Positions 49,182-58,004 of a stretch of DNA of 64,000 nt are shown in pieces (the first letter of the stretch is position 1; every line of letters begins with the position of its first letter). The notes beneath the pieces were generated by a model. It was not told the DNA's origin, ran no database searches, and saw only the letters and a list, made by a program, of their open reading frames with translations. The DNA comes from Paenibacillus_E sp052115445. Its GTDB lineage: Bacteria > Bacillota > Bacilli > Paenibacillales > NBRC-103111. Location: contig NZ_JBFRGR010000006.1 in NCBI RefSeq assembly GCF_052115445.1, positions 248,001 through 312,000 on the forward strand. Reading direction: 5' to 3'. The translations under genes and the position numbers were made by a program.

Positions 49182-49994
49182 TTGAATAACCACCGTATTT
49201 ATCATCATCGGCTTTCGTATGAGAAGCCACCCGATCCTGGTTGGAAAGATATTCGAAATACAACAGATGTGCACTCACTGTATTGGATTCGGAGTGGTGA
49301 AGGGGAATTTCACCATGAGATGAATGAAGTTCCGCTGCATGTACAAGCCGGGAGTTTGTTTTATTTGAAGCCTGGGTTTAAACTGAACATGACTTCGTCT
49401 ACAGACAATCCGTTATGTATTAGGATGCTCCTTTTTGATGCGTTTGATATCCCATATGAGCATCTCAATTGGCTGAAGCCAGTTCCTGTGGAGGAACTGC
49501 GAATTCCCTTTTATAAACCGTACACGTTAGAGCAGTCAGATTGGCTGGAAGCGCAGTTTACTCGCTTGTGGTCAATGAGGGGAACCGACCCGCATGAACG
49601 CCAAGCGGAATTCCAATATGTATTATCACGATTAATCCAATTTATGAAGGATACGGATACGTCTAGCGATCCCTACATGAAAGCCTTTCAGCAAGCGAAG
49701 CTGTGGTTGGAAACCTGTTATCATCAGCCTATTCGGTTGGAAGAACTGGCGAAAGCCTACCATATCTCCGTGTCGCAATTACGCAAAATGTTTATGAAGT
49801 ATGTGGGCATCTCGCCCAAAGCGTATTTAAATCAGATTCGGAATGAGCAGGCGAAGACGATGCTTTTACTGACAGATGAGCCCATGAAGGCGATCGCGGA
49901 TGCTTGTGGATTTGCAGATGAGTTTCATTTTGGTAAAATGTTTCGAGTATGGAACGAGATTTCACCGGTTCGTTTTCGAACAATGAACAAATAG
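49182..49994 (+). CDS. AraC family regulator divergent from beta-glucuronidase
   Basis: This 270-residue regulator has an N-terminal cupin sensor (about 25-85, LYWIRSGEGEFHHEMNEVPLH and SLFYLKPGFKLNM) and C-terminal AraC HTH (about 170-265, RLEELAKAYHISVSQLRKMF, KYVGISPKAYLN and AIADACGFADEFHFGKMF). The TTG at 49182 is the only good start in range; its ribosome binding site is weak (GGGTTGGTG), so the start is less certain. It shares a 113-base control region with the beta-glucuronidase gene. The CYTH gene follows after 18 bases and may be cotranscribed. Confidence 0.88.
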   Translation: MNNHRIYHHRLSYEKPPDPGWKDIRNTTDVHSLYWIRSGEGEFHHEMNEVPLHVQAGSLFYLKPGFKLNMTSSTDNPLCIRMLLFDAFDIPYEHLNWLKPVPVEELRIPFYKPYTLEQSDWLEAQFTRLWSMRGTDPHERQAEFQYVLSRLIQFMKDTDTSSDPYMKAFQQAKLWLETCYHQPIRLEELAKAYHISVSQLRKMFMKYVGISPKAYLNQIRNEQAKTMLLLTDEPMKAIADACGFADEFHFGKMFRVWNEISPVRFRTMNK

Positions 49995-50012
49995 AGAGGG
50001 GCTAACCGACTT

Positions 50013-50504
50013 ATGGGTGCCGAAATTGAAAGAAAGTATTTATTGCCCGCATTTCCTGCGGCTGAACTAGCAAATAATGAGTTGACGCAAGTGTCTAAAC
50101 AATATATTTATCAGACGTATTTGGCTTTCTCGGACGATCAGGAAATTCGCGTACGCCAGCTAGTGGATAGTTCAGGAGAAGCACACTTTACGCATACGTT
50201 CAAGTCGGGACATGGGATGGTTCGAGAAGAAGTCGAATACAGCATCACGGAGCCTATCTACAAACAGCTGCTTGAGCGCACAGGATTAATTCCATTAGAG
50301 AAGATTCGTACGACCCTCGAAGCAGATGGGGTTACTTATGAAATCGATGAGTATAAACAAATTGACCTGCTTGTCGTTGAAGTGGAGTTTCCTGATTTGC
50401 AGACTGCGCAGCAGTTTGTACCGCCGAGCTGGTTCGGAAGAGAACTTGGTTCAGAGGAAGAGTTCCGTAATAAGTCGATGTGGGTTGCTTTACAGAAACG
50501 CTAA
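50013..50504 (+). CDS. CYTH domain protein (triphosphate tunnel enzyme family)
   Basis: This 163-residue member of the CYTH superfamily has an N-terminal EIERKYLL signature and the alternating charged strands of the triphosphate tunnel (EIRVRQLV, HTFKSGHGMVREEVEYSI, TYEIDEYKQIDLLVVEVEF). Family members hydrolyse inorganic triphosphate or nucleoside triphosphates, or act as class IV adenylate cyclases; this cannot be decided here. The start follows AGAGGGG at a rather long spacing. It lies close behind the AraC regulator. Confidence 0.82.
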   Translation: MGAEIERKYLLPAFPAAELANNELTQVSKQYIYQTYLAFSDDQEIRVRQLVDSSGEAHFTHTFKSGHGMVREEVEYSITEPIYKQLLERTGLIPLEKIRTTLEADGVTYEIDEYKQIDLLVVEVEFPDLQTAQQFVPPSWFGRELGSEEEFRNKSMWVALQKR

Positions 50505-50640
50505 TTCCTCTCCCAGATTCATTAGCGAAGTATGAGTAAAAAACATGCTTCCCTAAAAGTCTAGATAGAAGTTTTACAACATTTACTAGGTATCATCTAA
50601 GTATTGTAAGAACTTCTAAAGGGATTGCGAGGGGCTATTC

Positions 50641-51054
50641 ATGAATTTAATCCACTATTACCGTCAACAGTTTGTCGAGTTAACAGCCCAGTTTGAGAAA
50701 GTGTGGGAGGAAGATTCGCATTATAAATTTGGTTTTCTTTGGCGTTCACATGTGAGTTCCTTGTATAAAGAAATGTTCCAAATGACACAAACGAGACAGG
50801 AACCGCTTTATTTGATGTATGCCATGGAGCTTCCTGAGTCTTATAAAAGAACGAACATTAGCGAGGTTATCAAAAATGTTGCTTCTGCTTACGAACTGTC
50901 CATGTATGTGTTCTCAAGTAAAATTATGTTGACATCATGTGTTTCCATTGAAAATTTACAGCAAACGTCATTAGGCTTTATTCACCAAGCACGTGCCGAG
51001 ATGATTGATTTAGTCTTCTCTGCGATTAAACAAGTCGATTATGAAACCGTGTAG
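50641..51054 (+). CDS. Hypothetical protein, 137 aa
   Basis: I do not recognise this protein. It is a mostly helical soluble protein (LIHYYRQQFVELTAQFEKVW; ISEVIKNVASAYELSMYVFS) with no signal peptide, membrane segment or metal motif. The ATG follows GAGGGGC. It ends 69 bases before the hybrid histidine kinase in the same direction and may be translated from the same transcript, but nothing in the sequence connects the two functionally. Confidence 0.65.
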   Translation: MNLIHYYRQQFVELTAQFEKVWEEDSHYKFGFLWRSHVSSLYKEMFQMTQTRQEPLYLMYAMELPESYKRTNISEVIKNVASAYELSMYVFSSKIMLTSCVSIENLQQTSLGFIHQARAEMIDLVFSAIKQVDYETV

Positions 51055-51122
51055 ACCTTACACAATTCGACATCTATAATAGATGTAGATGGACGAGATT
51101 GCAATCCGATGGGGTGAGTACG

Positions 51123-54100
51123 ATGTTGAGAGACTTATTAAACAATTTCTCGCTTGTTGCCGTATTTGTTTTTATATCGCTTCAAATTTTTTACTCCCCC
51201 AAATTACAAAAGGCAGCCCGATGGAAATTTCAGATTTGGGCAGGCATAACACACGGACTATTCGGAGTTATGCTTGCTTATACTGGAGTCCATGTGAGTG
51301 AACGGCACATTCTAGATTTGAAAGCGGTTGCAATTCTGATGGCTACTTTCATCGGTGGCGGTGTTTCTGGTTTTATAACGACGGTAGTCATCATTATTGG
51401 CCGGACGATGATCGATCCAGCAGTTTTGTTTCGTGTATCGCTGATAGGATTTATTATTTATGCGGGTGGTTTACTTATTCATTCTTACATCCGCGACTAT
51501 TGGAAGAAATGGATGCTGCTCGTATTATGTCCTGTCATTGTGTTATTTGTTGATATGGTCCTTATTTATAAAGTTCCTGCTATGGAGCTTGTCATTCCGA
51601 ATTTACTTTTGCATTTAGGGGCCGGCATGTTCGTTGCAGGACTTATTCGCTATTTCTTGCGCTCCGAGGAGCTTAAAAGGCAAGTACGACAGGTACAGCA
51701 AGAGCTTTCTGATATTTTGCGTTTTCAACCAGGGCTTATGTTTAAGCTCAAAAAAATACAGAATTCCATGGTGTATACGATCATTGATGGTCAATTATTG
51801 CATCAGCTCGGCATTAAACCGGATGACTTTTTCTACAAGAATGTGCATGCGATTCCATCGTATTCGGAAGACATTGCGCAATTTTTGCAATCCAAATATG
51901 AAGAAGCCTACCGAGGGAATCAAGTCGCCTATGAAATGGATGTACGTGGAAAAATCATTTTCACGACGTTACAGCCTGTTTTTGATGGCACCGAAGTGGT
52001 TGAAGTCATAGGTTCGGCGACGGATGTTACGGAGAAGAGTCTGGCAGAACGTCGGATTCAGGAAAGTGAAGAGCGGAATCGGATTCTCGTAGAGAACTCG
52101 CAGGAGGGCATTCTGGGTTTCACAACAGAAGGCGAAATTACGTCAGTGAATCAAGCGGCATGTCACCTATCACAAACCAGAGCTGAGGACATGCTGGGTC
52201 TTACAATGACTGCTTTTTTACCCGTATCCGAGCAGGAGCTTTGGGAGCAGCACTTTCAAGAAGTGCTAAGGAGTGGTGATAATGTGAGATTCGAAATCGC
52301 GATTCCGTCGTCGGAGGGGCCAAGAAGAGACTATCGGGTAACACTTTCAGCTTATCATCATGCCTCTGGTGAAGTGAAAGGGATTGTGGGTACGATTCAC
52401 GATTTTACCGAAGCTTCTATGCGTCATGCAGCTGATCAAGCCAATCAAGCGAAGAGTCATTTTATTGCCAAAATGAGTCATGAAATTCGAACGCCTTTGA
52501 ATGGGATTATCGGGCTGTCTCAACTGTTAGGGAAGACACCGCTCTCCGAGCACCAGAAGGATTACTTAACGAATATTACCTCTTCTTCGCATACGTTGTT
52601 AGGTATTATTAATGATGTGTTGGATTTTTCAAAGGTTGAAGCAGGTAAATTAGAGGTGGAACGAACGAGCTTTAATCTGGACGAGCTGTTGAAGGAACTT
52701 TCCAGTATTTGCAGTGTACTATCGAAGAGCCAGCCCATAGAGATTATTTTTAGTACACCTGCTGAGCTGCCTAGGCGACTTCTCGGAGATCCGCTTCGGT
52801 TGAAGCAAGTTTTACTGAACCTCTGCAGCAATGCCATTAAATTTACGCGTGCAGGTTATGTGAGGCTTCACATTGAGCTAGGCCCACAGACATCCAGTGA
52901 GGAAATGATGCTGCGATTTAGCGTCGAAGACTCGGGGATTGGCATTTCGGCTGATCGGCTTTCTTACATTTTCGAGCCTTTTTCTCAAGCGGATGGATCA
53001 ACGAGCCGTGAGTATGGAGGAACTGGTCTGGGACTGCCGATCAGCCAACATTTGATCACGTTAATGGGCGGTGTGCTCCAAGCAGAAAGTATAATGGGAA
53101 GCGGGAGCCGTTTCACTTTTGCCTTACCTTTTCAAATCATTGAGCAAGACGATCCTGATGAGTGGGATATTGGAGAGGGAAATGATCCTTATCATGTGTT
53201 GGTTGTTGAAGATCATCCCCTTATGAGAAACAGCTTACAGGATACCTTAGAATCGTTTGCACTCATCGCAACGACGGTTCCTTCTTGGGATTCGTTGTTC
53301 AAACGGCTAGGCGGGAAAAAAAACGGGGCAGATGACTTCCATTGTCTCCTCCTGGATATGGAAAGCGATGATATGTATGGCCTAGAAACATGGGATGCTC
53401 TTCTCGCTTTGATTCAAAGAGATCGAACGCGCTTAATTTGTCTGACATCCTCAATGGGGAAGGAAGAGCTGCTTACACTCCCTGAGGAGATAAGGCCTGA
53501 TGCGGTACTTGTTAAACCGATTAGTCGACTAGAGCTGTATCAGACGTTGGAATACTTGTTCCATCCTAAGCATGAGTCGCGGGTCGTGGAGCATGGATCG
53601 GTTTTGAATCCTTCTGCTAAAGTGGAAGAATGGNGGCACATTCTACTCGTTGAGGACAATGAAATTAATCAACAAGTGGCTATGGAGCTGCTTGAGGAGC
53701 GGGGCTACAGAGTCACGTTAGCGACAAATGGTCGAGAAGCGCTCGACAAGTTGGAAAAAGGCGAATTTGCCTTGGTCCTCATGGATATCCACATTCCAGT
53801 TATGGATGGTGTCGAGGCTACAAGACTTCTACGACTGAACCCTAGATTTCGTGAAATACCGATCATCGGGCTTACGGCTAATGTCGTTAAACAAGATCAA
53901 GAAGCATACGTCCGAATGGGTATGAACGATGTGATAAGCAAACCGCTGGATGTGAAGTTGCTGTTTCGAGTGATTCACAAATGGCTGGAACCCGAGAAGA
54001 GGAAGGAACGGGAGCGAAGCTTCAATGATCCTCAACCGGTTGATGGAGAAGAGACACCTTATTATCAAGGTATCCCCTCGATAGACTGGAAGGGAGCTTT

Positions 54101-54398
54101 GGCCCGAGTGGAGGGGAAAGAGAGTATTCTTCTCGTCATGCTGCAACTGTTCAAGAAGAATTATAGTGACTTCGCAGATCTGCTCCGGATCAATCACCGT
54201 GAAGGGGATTGGGTCGCTGCCAAACGAGCTGCGCATACGCTAATCGGTGTAGCAGGCAGCCTATCGGCAGAAGCGCTGCATGCGGGAGCTGTGAAGCTCC
54301 AAACAACAATTCTCCTGAATGAGAATTATGAGGACCAGATCGCCGAGATTGCAGCGGAAATTGAGCGGATTATCGTTTGTATTCCGGATGAAGCGTAA
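51123..54398 (+). CDS. Hybrid sensor histidine kinase (5TM-Lyt, PAS, HK, two REC, HPt)
   Basis: This 1091-residue membrane protein has five to six N-terminal helices of the LytS/YhcK 5TM receptor type (to about residue 190), two PAS-like domains (about 220-320 and 320-430) and a kinase core with H453 (FIAKMSHEIRTPLNG) and the ATP-binding boxes (NLCSNAIKFT, DSGIGIS, GGTGLGLPIS). Two receivers follow: the first degenerate in places but with D745 (CLLLDMESDD), the second complete with D888 (LVLMDIHIPVMDG). A C-terminal HPt contains H1038 (RAAHTLIGVAGS). This is a BarA/ArcB-like phosphorelay layout. One N lies at 53634 before the second receiver. The start at 51123 follows GGGGTGAG. Confidence 0.9.
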   Translation: MLRDLLNNFSLVAVFVFISLQIFYSPKLQKAARWKFQIWAGITHGLFGVMLAYTGVHVSERHILDLKAVAILMATFIGGGVSGFITTVVIIIGRTMIDPAVLFRVSLIGFIIYAGGLLIHSYIRDYWKKWMLLVLCPVIVLFVDMVLIYKVPAMELVIPNLLLHLGAGMFVAGLIRYFLRSEELKRQVRQVQQELSDILRFQPGLMFKLKKIQNSMVYTIIDGQLLHQLGIKPDDFFYKNVHAIPSYSEDIAQFLQSKYEEAYRGNQVAYEMDVRGKIIFTTLQPVFDGTEVVEVIGSATDVTEKSLAERRIQESEERNRILVENSQEGILGFTTEGEITSVNQAACHLSQTRAEDMLGLTMTAFLPVSEQELWEQHFQEVLRSGDNVRFEIAIPSSEGPRRDYRVTLSAYHHASGEVKGIVGTIHDFTEASMRHAADQANQAKSHFIAKMSHEIRTPLNGIIGLSQLLGKTPLSEHQKDYLTNITSSSHTLLGIINDVLDFSKVEAGKLEVERTSFNLDELLKELSSICSVLSKSQPIEIIFSTPAELPRRLLGDPLRLKQVLLNLCSNAIKFTRAGYVRLHIELGPQTSSEEMMLRFSVEDSGIGISADRLSYIFEPFSQADGSTSREYGGTGLGLPISQHLITLMGGVLQAESIMGSGSRFTFALPFQIIEQDDPDEWDIGEGNDPYHVLVVEDHPLMRNSLQDTLESFALIATTVPSWDSLFKRLGGKKNGADDFHCLLLDMESDDMYGLETWDALLALIQRDRTRLICLTSSMGKEELLTLPEEIRPDAVLVKPISRLELYQTLEYLFHPKHESRVVEHGSVLNPSAKVEEWXHILLVEDNEINQQVAMELLEERGYRVTLATNGREALDKLEKGEFALVLMDIHIPVMDGVEATRLLRLNPRFREIPIIGLTANVVKQDQEAYVRMGMNDVISKPLDVKLLFRVIHKWLEPEKRKERERSFNDPQPVDGEETPYYQGIPSIDWKGALARVEGKESILLVMLQLFKKNYSDFADLLRINHREGDWVAAKRAAHTLIGVAGSLSAEALHAGAVKLQTTILLNENYEDQIAEIAAEIERIIVCIPDEA

Positions 54399-54419
54399 GC
54401 GTTGATGATGGAGTAGACT

Positions 54420-55195
54420 CATCGTGATCCTAGACGGATTTCCACTCTATAGCGTACGCTGTGCCCGTTAGCCGTTTCNCACATGTGTAGCCCGCCAGCC
54501 CATCACGCTAACGGCCACCACGGCCGTTATTTAGCTGAATCTAGCGGCCATCCTTGCTAACGGCCACCACGGCCGTTATTTAGCCAAATCCAGCACCCAT
54601 CCTACGCTAACGGCCACTACAGCCGCTATTTCATCCAAAACACCTGATCTTAGCCCGATTTCCACTCCCTAGCGTACGCTGTGTCCGTTAGCGAAGCAGG
54701 AGCATCGAATTCAGCCAAATAGCGTCGCCTATGTCCGTTAGCCCGGCCACTCCCCACCCCGCTGCGCCACTCCAACAATCATAGCCTCAACCGAACAGGG
54801 GGAGGGGGAGCGAGCACATAGAACTAAGAGCACAAAGGATCAGCGGAGCGAGCACATAGGACTAAGAGCACAAAGGATCAGAGGAGCGAGCATGAACGAT
54901 CAAGAGTAGCTACTCATCACACTAACGGCCACCATGGCCGTTATTTAGCACAATCCAGCGCCCATCCTACGCTAACGGCCACTACAGCCGCTATTTCGCC
55001 CCCAAACCCTGATTCTAGCCCGATTCCCACCCCATAGCGTACACTGTGTCCGTTAGCGAAGCAGGAGCATCGAATTCTGCCAAATAGCGTCGCCTGTGTC
55101 CGTTAGCCGGGCCACTCCCCGCCCCGCCGCGTCCCGCCCCACCGCGTCCCGCCCCGCCCCGCCCCACCGCGTCCCGCCGTGTCCCGCCGCGCCAC
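54420..55195. repeat. GC-rich intergenic repeat cluster with a duplicated 210-bp block
   Basis: Three unit types alternate: CTAACGGCCACCACGGCCGT + TATTTAGC (at least five times), CCTAGCGTACGCTGTGTCCG + TTAGC (three), and CAAATAGCGTCGCCTGTGTC (two). Bases 54557-54766 and 54922-55130 are direct copies of one block. Between them lies a 38-bp unit ending CACAAAGGATCA, twice in full and once partly (about 54815-54905). The end (55110-55195) is a run of CCCCGCC/CGCGTCC motifs. Each unit contains a short inverted repeat (GGCCGT/ACGGCC). Long frames here are by-products of the repeats. Confidence 0.85.
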
Positions 55196-55204
55196 AGCCA
55201 ACAG

Positions 55205-55861
55205 TCACAATTTCAACTGAAATGTACGGTATCGCTGACGTCCTCCGACGACAGTCAAGAGTTGCTTCTCAACTAGTTGATGCAGCACTCGTCTTACGTG
55301 GCGGTCGGAGAGCCGAAGGTGTTCAGTAATTTCTATAGGCGTAATTGGCCGAAGCAAGCGACGTGCATAACGCACAACTTCTGCCTCTGCCCAATCCAAG
55401 CCAGCTGACACATCGGCTGAAAGGAACTTTCCGACGAATGACAAGATAAGTTGTTGGCATTGCTTCGGATCTTCTTTGATGGACAAGTAAGCAATTGGCA
55501 TAAAAGTCCACCCATCAAGGGTTAGCAAGCTATGTCGCATGCATAAATCTTTAAATCGTCTAACATCAAGATCTCTGGCATGTGATCCAAATCCTTGTAT
55601 TTCGATTCCTCCTTTTACGCCGCCAGGCATATAGGCAAGATCGAGATAGCGGTAGCCATTATTGAAATCACGTACCTCCCACTCGGGGTATAAGTGATTG
55701 AAATTACCGATGGCAGGAAACCAAATGCAACGTAAAAACTCAATTGTTCCGTGGCCCAACCCTTTCTCTAACAATTCGATCCTTCGATGATTTACGGTCC
55801 CAGTCTTAGCGTGCGCGATCATTGCCTGCATCCATTCGTTATATTTTTCCTCAAATGACAT
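55205..55861 (-). CDS. Nuclease-like (PD-D/E-x-K/DUF559-type) and winged-helix fusion protein
   Basis: I do not recognise a named family. The middle (about residues 60-135) resembles the Vsr/DUF559 endonuclease fold: a first acid in YRYLDLAYMP, GGIEIQGFGSHARDLDVRRF with the E-x-Q at the core strand, then KDLCMRHSLLTLDGWTFMPI. The C-terminal third is a winged helix (ITPIEITEHLRLSDRHVRRV LHQLVEKQLL in two pieces, then a GRQRYRTFQL wing). This suggests DNA binding with possible cleavage. The start has CTGGGATGAAT-type spacing after AGGAGGCTGG. The gene borders the repeat cluster directly and is isolated on its strand. Confidence 0.6.
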   Translation of the reverse strand: MSFEEKYNEWMQAMIAHAKTGTVNHRRIELLEKGLGHGTIEFLRCIWFPAIGNFNHLYPEWEVRDFNNGYRYLDLAYMPGGVKGGIEIQGFGSHARDLDVRRFKDLCMRHSLLTLDGWTFMPIAYLSIKEDPKQCQQLILSFVGKFLSADVSAGLDWAEAEVVRYARRLLRPITPIEITEHLRLSDRHVRRVLHQLVEKQLLTVVGGRQRYRTFQLKL

Positions 55862-55895
55862 TCATCCCAGCCTCCTATTCATTGTAAATAAACAA

Positions 55896-55947
55896 ACAAA
55901 AACCGTTCCACAGCATAGCTCATAATGAGCGTTATGCAATGAAACGG
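55896..55947 (-). terminator. Terminator of the uxu operon
   Basis: On the minus strand CCGTTTCATTGCATA pairs with TATGCTGTGGAACGG using G-U pairs, followed by TTTTTG. Confidence 0.8.
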
Positions 55948-56029
55948 CGTGTGCTTCACTCCGTCTACCTTATTAGAATGAGTATAAAAGAAAAAGGCTC
56001 GGATTACTACACTTACCAGTATAATTAAT

Positions 56030-56884
56030 CTAAACGCCCGAATAAGCCATAAATCCGCCATCCACTGGAATCGTCGTACCTGTAACGAAGCGGGACATGT
56101 CGGAATCCGCCAGCCACAGCAACGTGCCTAGTAAATCCTCAGGCTTGCCGAATCGGCGCATCGGGGTATGGGCAATGATTTTATGGGAACGATCCGTCAG
56201 CGATCCATCCTCTTTCATCAACAATTTGGCATTCTGCTCCGTCAAAAAGAACCCAGGTGCAATGGCATTAACACGAATGCCGCTTTCTGCCAAATGAACA
56301 GCTAGCCATTTTGTAAAGTTATCGATAGCCGCTTTGGCTGCGCTGTAGGCAGGAACTTTCGTCATGGGCGAAGGTGCACTCATGGAAGAGATATTGATCA
56401 CAGTTGCACCGGTTTTGCCATGCATATGCTTAGTGAATACTTGCGTAGGAATTAAGGTGCCCACGAAATTAAGATCCAGCACGTTGCGGAAACCAGTGAT
56501 ACTTAGATCATAGAAGGATTGCACATCCGGATTCGCCACGTCTTCCATTTTGAAAATCTCATTCGTCGTATTCGCACTAGCATGATTACCACCCGCGCCA
56601 TTAATCAGAATATCGCAGGTACCTAACTGTTCCGTCACGGAGGCCGCAGCCTGTTCTACACTTTCCGTTACAGTTACATCGCAAGCAACAGCAACGGCCA
56701 CGCCACCAGCTGCTTGAATTTCGTTTACGACGGCTAACCCTTTCTCATGCGTACGATTCAGAATAGCAATGTGTGCGCCTTGTCTAGCTAATTCTAATGC
56801 CATAACGCGGCACAGAACGCCAGCGCCTCCTGTAATCACAACGACCTTCCCTTGCAGGGATGGAAAATTAGTTAATCCGCTCAT
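56030..56884 (-). CDS. uxuB: D-mannonate oxidoreductase, SDR type
   Basis: This 284-residue short-chain dehydrogenase interconverts D-fructuronate and D-mannonate in glucuronate breakdown. It has the NAD(P) Gly motif (GKVVVITGGAGVLCRVMALELA), the active-site Ser and Tyr/Lys (ISSMSAP...PAYSAAKAAIDNF) and the long insertion ANTTNEIFKMEDV found in Bacillus UxuB-type SDRs. It overlaps the end of uxuA by 17 bases and is the last gene of the operon. Its ATG lies within the uxuA 3' end, so translation is coupled. Confidence 0.88.
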   Translation of the reverse strand: MSGLTNFPSLQGKVVVITGGAGVLCRVMALELARQGAHIAILNRTHEKGLAVVNEIQAAGGVAVAVACDVTVTESVEQAAASVTEQLGTCDILINGAGGNHASANTTNEIFKMEDVANPDVQSFYDLSITGFRNVLDLNFVGTLIPTQVFTKHMHGKTGATVINISSMSAPSPMTKVPAYSAAKAAIDNFTKWLAVHLAESGIRVNAIAPGFFLTEQNAKLLMKEDGSLTDRSHKIIAHTPMRRFGKPEDLLGTLLWLADSDMSRFVTGTTIPVDGGFMAYSGV

Positions 56885-57974
56885 TTGCAGTGACAGCTCC
56901 TTCTTGTAAAGTAGCGCTTTGGCGACACAACATGTCCCAAAGTCCCCATAAATACATAATACCTAATGCCCGATCGTACAGCCCGTATCCAGGTCGGCAA
57001 CGCTCATCCCAAATATGTCGACCATGATCCGGACGGCAAAATCCTTCGAATTTGTTCGCATGCAGCGCCTGTACAATGCCAGACATATCCACCGTGCCGT
57101 CCTGCGTACGATGAGAGGCCTCGATGAAATCACCATTCTCAAACACACGAACATTGCGCAGATGGGCAAAAGGAACCCGATCCGCGAATTCATGCACGAT
57201 CGAGACAATATCATTGCTCGGATTCGCACCGAGTGAGCCACTGCACATCGTAAGCCCGTTATATGGGCTGTCATGTAAGGCTAAGAAACGGCGAATATTT
57301 GCTTGGTTCGTCATTAATCTTGGTAATCCGAAGACGGACCAAGGCGGGTCGTCCGGGTGAATTGCCATGCGAATGCCGTGCTCGGCGGCCACGGGAATAA
57401 CTTCATCCAAGAAATACTTGAGGTTCGCCCAGAGCTGCTCTTCGGTGACTTCCTTATAGGCGTCGAATAGCTCCGTCAAATGAGCGAGTCGTTCAGGCTC
57501 CCAGCCTGGCATACTGAAATCGGGGTTGGCATTAATCCGTCCAACATGCTCAGTGAGGTCGAGGTTGGCAATTTTACTCCTTTCATAAAATAGTGCCGTC
57601 GAACCGTCTTCTAGCTCCTTATGTAAATCTGTCCGTACCCAATCGAACACAGGCATGAAATTGTAGCAAATGACTTTGACTCCAACTTGCGCTAACGTGG
57701 CGATCGTTTTCTTATAATTAGCGATATACGTATCGCGACTTGGCAGTCCTAATTTAATATCCTCATGGATGTTGACGCTCTCCACGACCTGCATATGCAG
57801 CCCCACACGATCAGCCTCGGCTTTGATTTTCTGAATCTTATCCATCGGCCATTCTTCACCAGCAGGTACATCATGCAGTGCCCAGACGATACCTTCAACA
57901 CCGGGAATTTGTTTAATTTGCTTAAGAGTGACCGTATCGTTGCCCTCTCCAAACCAACGGAATACCATTTTCAT
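56868..57974 (-). CDS. uxuA: Mannonate dehydratase
   Basis: UxuA dehydrates D-mannonate to 2-keto-3-deoxygluconate. The 368-residue TIM-barrel protein has the family start MKMVFRWFGEGNDTVTL, the metal and substrate segments (KVICYNFMPVFDWVRTDL, GIRMAIHPDDPPWSVFGLPR, LTMCSGSLGANPSND, FAHLRNV) and the terminal CRPDHGRHIW/GYGLYDRALG. TTGGAGGCGA precedes the ATG at a longer than usual spacing. It is 30 bases after uxuR and overlaps uxuB. UxaC, KdgK and KdgA are not in the window. Confidence 0.94.
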   Translation of the reverse strand: MKMVFRWFGEGNDTVTLKQIKQIPGVEGIVWALHDVPAGEEWPMDKIQKIKAEADRVGLHMQVVESVNIHEDIKLGLPSRDTYIANYKKTIATLAQVGVKVICYNFMPVFDWVRTDLHKELEDGSTALFYERSKIANLDLTEHVGRINANPDFSMPGWEPERLAHLTELFDAYKEVTEEQLWANLKYFLDEVIPVAAEHGIRMAIHPDDPPWSVFGLPRLMTNQANIRRFLALHDSPYNGLTMCSGSLGANPSNDIVSIVHEFADRVPFAHLRNVRVFENGDFIEASHRTQDGTVDMSGIVQALHANKFEGFCRPDHGRHIWDERCRPGYGLYDRALGIMYLWGLWDMLCRQSATLQEGAVTANERIN

Positions 57975-58004
57975 AGATGAACATTCGCCTCCAATATAAT
58001 CAAC

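Noticed and set aside
54420..55195. CRISPR array
   Set aside because: Repeats differ in length and type, spacing is irregular, and no cas genes are present.
55096..55329. Plus-strand frame rich in Pro-Ala-Ser in the CCCCGCC stretch
   Set aside because: It is a low-complexity translation of the repeat and runs into the 3' end of the minus-strand nuclease-like gene.
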